Below are positions 58,791 through 64,000 of a DNA stretch of 64,000 nt, in pieces. The position numbers and the translations under genes are program-made. Every line of letters begins with the position of its first letter. Positions within the stretch are counted from its first letter, which is position 1. The notes beneath the pieces are model-generated. The model ran no database searches. It was not told the DNA's origin and was given only the letters and a program-made list of their open reading frames with translations. The DNA comes from Guadua angustifolia (lineage: Eukaryota; Streptophyta; Magnoliopsida; Poales; Poaceae): assembly GCA_036346375.1 (NCBI GenBank), contig CM070508.1:13634852-13698851 (forward strand), in the 5' to 3' direction.

Positions 58791-59850
58791 TTACACCCTT
58801 CTATAACGATGCCATAAGTGTTCCACTAGGTCGTCTTAAAGCTGGTGGTGAGTTTGTCTATTCCAAATGGAATGATGAGTTTGAATAAACTCAAAGAGTT
58901 CAAGTGTATGTTCATGTGACACCGAAACTATTTCTCCCATTCCTTCGTAATTATAGTCAAGTGGTCCTCCGTCTCGCTCATCTTCAACTATCATGTTATG
59001 TATGATGATATATGCTATCATGATATCTCTTAGTGCTTGTTGATCCTAGAAACGTGATGGTCCTCGAACAATTGCAAAATGAGATTGCAGGATTCCAAAG
59101 GCTCGTTCCACATCCTTCATAGCTACCTCTTGAGTTTGGGCGAAATATTTCTTTTTATTCCCTTGGAGAGCTGGTATTGTCTTCACAAATATTGCTCATG
59201 CAGGAAATATCCCATCTGCAAGATAGTACCCCATTGTGTAATTGTAACCGTTGATAGTATAATTTACTTTCAGCGCTTGTCCTTTTGCTAGCTTTGCGAA
59301 GAGAGGGGAACGGTGAAGAACATTAATAGCATTGTGAGATCTTGGTAAACAAAAAAAGACATACCAAATTCATAGATCTTATGAAGCAATGGCTTCTAGA
59401 ATTATTGTTGGCTTATGTACATGCTCATTATACAAGTCTTGCCATGCTGTAGGATAATTTTCCACCTCTAGTGCATGCAATCTATACTTCCTAACATTTC
59501 AGGAAAACCTCTTTCCTCACCGATTGCAAGTAATCTAGCAGTATCATTCTCATTTGGAGATCTCAAGTACTCATCTCCAAAGAGGACAATAATAGCTCGC
59601 ACAAACCTCTTAAGACTCTCTATGGCGTAGATTTCGCAATCCATAAACAATCATCAATAGCATCTCTTTGGTACTTCATAAGCTATCATCCGGAATGCTG
59701 CAGTTACCTTCTGTAAAGAAAATAACCCGATAATTCCAGCACAATTCCTTTTTTGAACAAAATAATTATCATGGGCTTCTATAGCATGCAATATGCGAAG
59801 AAATAGAGAATGACTCATTCTAAACTTGCGCCGAAAAGAAGAATAAGTCG
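58791..59850 (-). pseudogene. PIF/Harbinger transposase remnant, copy 1
   Basis: On the minus strand, from the break at 59850: 'SSFRRKFRMSHSLFLRI', 'GFPEMLGSIDCMH' (first catalytic Asp), the stretch 'NYPTAWQDLYNEH' (one base out of frame), 'FVYQDLTML' (second Asp), 'ALKVNYTINGYNYTMGYYL', 'MKDVERAFGILQ' (third acidic residue), 'IIHNMIVEDERDGG', and the stop at 58791-58793. It carries in-frame stops (Trp after DCMH is TAG), frameshifts and small deletions such as that around 59630. DDE-type nuclease of the Harbinger family; inactive here. Confidence 0.85.
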
Positions 59851-59851
59851 T

Positions 59852-62209
59852 TGGATTTTTATGAGGCCCTCAAATTCTATGAACCTAATTCTAAATCGCA
59901 TCCATTGGCCATACAAATTCCATCTGATCTTACGATTTATCTCTTTCTATGCAGGAGAAATATGAATATTTAGTTAGACAATGCCAGTGTATGCACCCAA
60001 GCATTGGTAGTTTGGTACAGGTGAGCTCGCCCATACTGTTGGCTCGAAGCTGATGGATGTCAGGACTATGTCAAAAGAAACTGACGAGAGAAGAAGTCAG
60101 CACAAGTCAACGAGCTTCACAACATGCACCTGGCAGTTTAGTAGAAAATTCCAGATTAAATTATGACTCTGGTGGTACACCATCGTTGCAAGAAAGGAAA
60201 AGCTGTAGTAAATCAGCTGAACTAGTTGGTTTCAATGTATATAATGGAACAATTGGATTTCAATTTGTATTCCTCAAGTATGAAATTGGTTTCAATGTCG
60301 TATCTATACTAGCTTGATCATTCTATCATTGTTGGCCTTATATTTAATGTCGTATCATTATTTGCAATATCGGGTAATGCTTTTCAATTGATGGATTAAA
60401 CTGGAATGTCTAGTTTAGTTTATGTTAGAAAAGGTTGCTGATTTGCGGTATAGAATCATAGATTTCTTTATTTAAATATTCCCATTACAATACATATAAA
60501 ATATAAATGTCGGGGTTGGTTGTTCGCCTGAAGCGACCATCGAGACCCGACCGGACTCCATGCCGTGCGTGGAATGGTCCTCAGTCTTGTCCCCGAGCAT
60601 GCTTGCTCGGGGTCCACGACTTTGACCCGGTCCGAAGAAGCCTCGAGGATCGTCCAAAAGCCGCACGGTCCACGAGGAGGCGGCATTAATCGCAAACGCC
60701 TGGTCGCGCACCGAACCACGCCGCTATACCCAGTCGCGTGGTGCCCGTGGTGGCGGCAAGACTCAGACATGTCCAAAACGATGGGCGCCCGTAATAAATG
60801 CTTTGTCTGTAATCCCTATAAATACCCACTCGTGCGAAGGGTTGAGGTTCCTTCGGTTGGGTTAGCTCCACTAGGCTTTCTCTCATACTTGTATGCAGCA
60901 TTTGTAACCATCTTCTGATCGGTGCAATCACCGGACGTAGGGTCATTATCTCCCTGCGAGAGGCCGAACAGATCAAAAAGGTCTCCCCAGTACTGCGACC
61001 GCTCTCACTACCGGTCCTTCTTAGCTCGGTAGGGCCTTGGGCCTTACGCCTGCGGAAAAGGGGTCTTAGGTTGATCCTCATTCAACAAGTAAGCTCGGCA
61101 GGATCGGTTCCCAAATCGTCGACAATAAATTAGTACATAATTGAAACACTCTTGAATTACACCCTTCTATAACGATGCCATAAGTGTTCCACTAGGTCGC
61201 TCTTAAAGTCGGTGGTGAGTTTGTCTATTCCAAATGGAATGATGAGTTTGAATAAACTCAAAGAGTTCAAGTGTATGTTCATGTGACACGAAACTATTTC
61301 TCCCATTCCTTCGTAATTATAGTCAAGTGGTCCTCCGTCTCGCTCATCTTCAACTATCATGTTATGTATGATGATATATGCTATCATGATATCTCTTAGT
61401 GCTTGTTGATCCTAGAAGCGTGATGGTCCTCGAACAATTGCAAAATGAGATTGCAGGATTCCAAAGGCTCGTTCCACATCCTTCATAGCTACCTCTTGAG
61501 TTTGGGAAATATTTCTTTTTATTCCTTGGAGAGCTGGTATTGTCTTCACAAATATTGCTCATGCAGGAAATATCCCATCTGCAAGATAGTACCCCATTGT
61601 GTAATTGTAACCGTTGATAGTATAATTTACTTTCAGCGCTTGTCCTTTTGCTAGCTTTGCGAAGAGAGCGAGTGAAGAACATTAATAGCATTGTGAGATC
61701 TTGGTAAACAAAAAAAGACATACCAAATTCATAGATCTTATGAAGCAATGGCTTCTAGAATTATTGTTGGCTTATGTACATGCTCATTATACAAGTCTTG
61801 CCATGCTGTAGGATAATTTTCCACCTCTAGTGCATGCAATCTATACTTCCTAACATTTCAGGAAAACCTCTTTCCTCACCGATTGCAAGTAATCTAGCAG
61901 TATCATTCTCATTTGGAGATCTCAAGTACTCATCTCCAAAGAGGACAATAATAGCTCGCACAAACCTCTTAAGACTCTCTATGGCAGTACTTTCTGCAAT
62001 CCATAAACAATCATCAATAGCATCTGCTGGTACTTCATAAGCTATCATCCGGAATGCTGCAGTTACCTTCTGTAAAGAAAATAACCCGATAATTCCAGCA
62101 CAATTCCTTTTTTGAACAAAATAATTATCATGGGCTTCTATAGCATGCAATATGCGAAGAAATAGAGAATGACTCATTCTAAACTTGCGCCGAAAAGAAG
62201 AATAAGTCG
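59852..62209 (+). repeat. Tandem duplication, copy 2 (2358 bp)
   Basis: Collinear with 57421-59850 but about 70 bp shorter. Most of the shortfall (57 bp) is in the LTR portion, as scattered 1-6 base deletions, often in runs such as GGCCCC to GGCCC. In places copy 1 is the shorter one (for example 59626-59640). It is followed directly by a third solo LTR at 62210. Confidence 0.92.
60508..61124 (+). mobile_element. Solo LTR (617 bp) in duplication copy 2
   Basis: TGTCGGGGTTGG...AATCGTCGACA with the same target duplication ATAAA (60503-60507 and 61125-61129) as 58085-58758, so it is the duplicate of that insertion, not an independent one. It has many short internal deletions. Confidence 0.9.
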
Positions 62210-63200
62210 TGTCGGCGTATTCCGCCGGACAGGACCCCATCAACGGACAGGGTTGACTACTCCCAGAATGGAAGGTAGGGTTCGGTAGAGGGCGTCTTCG
62301 TGGCTGGAAACCCTAATGACTCTCGCGGAAGGAAATCCGGGGATCAACATATCAATGAACGCAGTGATATACCCAGGTTCAGGCCCCCAGCACGGGTAAT
62401 AGCCCTACATCCTGCTAAATCCTCGTTGATGAAATGTGGAGGTGATTACAATGGTTCTTCTGGTCTTGAGTTTGGATGAGTCTTCTCGCTCTAGGATTCC
62501 CGATTCCGGATCCCCTCCTCCATGCACCAGAGTGCCCTTATATAGACGGGGTTGGCCCGGGTAGGTGAGAAGGTGACGCTATACTGATCTACAACTCATT
62601 AATTACACCCATCATTCTAGCCTTACACCGACCCATGACTCATTTATTACACCGGTCGCTGTAGCCTTGTCCTTCAAACCCCATTCAATGCCGCTACGTG
62701 GCTTCGCCCGGTCAGCCCGGGATATGACGCTCCTGCGACGGGTTTGGTGAGAGGTGTTAGAGGGATGGCCGTCGTTGTGTCGATAGCAGAATTCTTCACA
62801 ATCAATGACCCTGACACAGGGTGCCAGGGGAAGAAGACTTCGAGGCGAAACCTTCTCCTCATTCCTTTGGTTGTCTTCGTGGCCTGACGAGGGCGAACGC
62901 GCTTCGCTTGCGACCGCCAACAAAGCGCGCCCGTGTAGGGCTGATCGTCCCACCTCGCCGAGCCGCCACAGGAAGCGGGCGTGATCGCTACTGCTCGCTA
63001 GGGCCAGCTGCCGCTTAGCGGCGAGGCATGACCGCCCTCGCTCTCGAGCTACCCGTGGGCGAGCGCTTCTTGGGCCCACTGATCTGCGGCGGAGAGGGTA
63101 CCCTGGTGCAAAGTACACCGGCAAGTCGTAGACAAGATGATCAGTCAAAAATACAAAGAAATAAAATATTTCTCATTATAAACCAGCGGCGAAAGAAGGC
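61157..63200 (-). pseudogene. PIF/Harbinger transposase remnant, copy 2, split by a solo LTR
   Basis: The same protein as at 58791-59850, and cleaner at the N-terminal side: 'TTYSSFRRKFRMSHSLFLRI', 'LFSLQKVTAAFRMIAYEVPA', 'DCLWIAESTAIESLKRFVRA', 'SPNENDTARLLAIGEERGFP', 'LGSIDCMH', then the shared stop and frameshift, and the C-terminus 'DLVEHLWHRYRRV' with stop at 61157-61159. The reading continues across the LTR insertion: AGTCG at 62205 rejoins sequence at 63124. It is inactive because of the TAG after DCMH, a 1-base loss after it and further stops. Confidence 0.85.
62210..63123. mobile_element. Third solo LTR (914 bp) inserted in the transposase
   Basis: Starts TGTCGGCGTATTCC and ends GTACACCGGCA. 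Perfect target duplication AGTCG is at 62205-62209 and 63124-63128. 'CTTATATAGACGG' at about 62528 is a TATA-like site on the plus strand. No pol or second LTR is present. It belongs to a different family from the 58085/60508 pair. The 178-aa minus-strand frame inside is LTR sequence. Confidence 0.87.
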
Positions 63201-64000
63201 TGGGCCGTAGACCGGAGGATTAGCAAAATAGTCTCGGTATGGTCTAGCATGCCGTCCTCTCTATTGCGATGTACGTATTGATGGCCAAAAATAGATCCGA
63301 TGGCGTCGAGCATTCACATACTCATTTTGATGATGTGCTAGGTATGCTACTGTAAGAAGAGATTCGATAAGTCTACTGAGAGGAAATGTTGAACTAAGTT
63401 CGGACGACTCATTGAAATATACTAGATAGTGAACATTCAGAAATGGGCAAGATTTGGATGTGCAAATGGCTATGTACATATAGCCGTTACGCTGACCGTT
63501 AAAATAAATTTCAAATTTTAAATTCCTGCAATTAAAAATAGTCAATCAAAATTTTCCCGGTGAAAAATAAATGTGGCTCTTATGGCGGTTATGAAATATC
63601 ATTATAATATAGGAGTGAGAAAATAGAAAGTGTGATTTGGAGAATACTGTTGGAGAGCGAAGAGATATAGAGAAGAAATTTTTTTAAAGAATTTTATATA
63701 TAAAAATGTAGAGATCCTGATTTAGAAAATAGCGTTGAAGATGGCCTCAAGCTCTCAGCTATGCCGTCCCACTCAAAGCTAACTCGATTCATGGCAAATG
63801 TATACGGCCAGTACTAACAGTCACACCCGACTCGAGCGTGCACGGCCGCACGGGTGACGTAGGATTTATCTGTGCGCAGTTCTTCGGCCGACCAACCGCC
63901 TTGAATGCAAGGGGCATGTTTGGTTTGTAGCTTTGAATGACCATGTCAATACATTGGTCATGGTCAATCCATGGCACGACCTTTGTGTTGGCAAATTTGG
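63201..64000. other. Right end of the Harbinger element and flank, no gene seen
   Basis: 63630-63746 forms the right inverted end. Beyond 63750 there is a short open minus-strand frame (63789-63977, 62 aa) cut close to the window edge; its sequence includes 'GGGGCATGTTTGGTTTG', a MITE-like motif, so I do not call a gene. Confidence 0.4.

Larger units (their letters stand above)
57421..59850 (+). repeat. Tandem duplication, copy 1 (2430 bp)
   Basis: Starts TGGATTTTTATGAGGCCCC and ends GAATAAGTCG. It is collinear with 59852-62209. It includes an unidentified exon pair (57524-57590 and about 57624-57830), a solo LTR (58085-58758) and a transposase remnant (58791-59850, minus). Confidence 0.92.
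55758..63746. mobile_element. Probable 8-kb PIF/Harbinger element with captured gene fragments
   Basis: Left end GGGCACCTCCAACAG and right end reading GGCCATCTTCAACGC on the minus strand are imperfect inverted repeats. A second inverted block lies 80-95 bp in ('CGGCTCCAACAGAATA' versus 'CGCTCTCCAACAGTATT'). TCA flanks both ends (55755-55757 and 63747-63749), a 3-bp duplication as expected for this superfamily, which prefers TWA. Inside are Harbinger-type transposase remnants on the minus strand, a proteasome RPT5 fragment, an unidentified exon pair, a 2.4-kb tandem duplication and three solo LTRs. It is the single-element interpretation that is inferred; each component is seen separately. Confidence 0.5.

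Noticed and set aside
62612..63148. 178-aa minus-strand open frame
   Set aside because: It lies almost wholly in the solo LTR 62210-63123 and crosses its target duplication.
63789..63977. 62-aa frame at the right edge reading MPWIDHDQCIDMVIQSYKPN
   Set aside because: Too short, overlaps a MITE-like 'GCATGTTTGGTTTG' motif, and no family was recognised; the window edge prevents extension.

Overview
This is plant nuclear DNA, most likely from a grass (Poaceae). The genes are intron-rich with canonical GT-AG splicing. The space between them is packed with grass-type transposons: Stowaway- and Tourist-like MITEs, a Helitron, a PIF/Harbinger element, hAT- and Mutator-like non-autonomous elements, solo LTRs and a short non-autonomous LTR retrotransposon. 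There is also a plastid DNA insert. No species call is possible from sequence alone.

Three genes look intact once their exons are joined. (1) GINS subunit PSF1, minus strand, 3684-5887, 6 exons, 197 aa. (2) A universal stress protein, minus strand, 18536-21957, 4 exons, 165 aa. (3) A GC1-type 'guanylyl cyclase' (GUCD1-like) protein, plus strand, 38168-42698, 9 exons, 267 aa. All splice phases close exactly. The genes do unrelated jobs (replication, stress/ATP binding, cGMP or C39-like fold) and show no sign of co-regulation. Four gene copies are broken: an hnRNP Q/LIF2-like fragment (12669-13445), a 40S ribosomal protein SA copy (26382-28040), a 26S proteasome RPT5 N-terminal fragment (56304-57264) and PIF/Harbinger transposase remnants (58791-59850 and 61157-63200).

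Layout. 1-3683: nothing supported. 3684-6120: PSF1, its GC-rich 5' end and an E2F-type site; intron 1 carries a hAT-like element and a second MITE. 6534-7230: truncated Stowaway and a 110-bp tandem array. 7897-11109: a 3.2-kb solo LTR with perfect TSD. 11115-18535: hnRNP Q pseudogene and unassigned DNA. 18536-22700: USP gene, whose 2.7-kb intron 3 holds two head-to-tail Tourist-like MITEs and a Stowaway. 23540-24180: one MITE nested inside another. 24812-28478: a Helitron carrying the whole RPSA gene copy. 28570-34110: AT-rich dispersed repeat copies, a tRNA/SINE-like module and a complete 2.3-kb LTR element. 34115-37390: mostly unassigned, with MITEs. 37390-42800: GC1 gene. 43349-48450: Mutator-like MITE and a decayed Ty1/copia pol. 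49280-51201: AT-rich repeat split by a plastid insert with trnV-GAC. 54167-55390: an inverted copy of that repeat. 55758-63746: a probable 8-kb PIF/Harbinger element that contains the RPT5 fragment, a 2.4-kb tandem duplication, twin solo LTRs and a third solo LTR.

The two observations I consider strongest are the Helitron-borne RPSA copy and the 8-kb Harbinger element with its tandem duplication. The duplication break lies within a base or so of a solo-LTR target site, and the copies differ by many small deletions, so a false assembly duplication must be ruled out. All family assignments come from reading motifs by eye; no database search was run.
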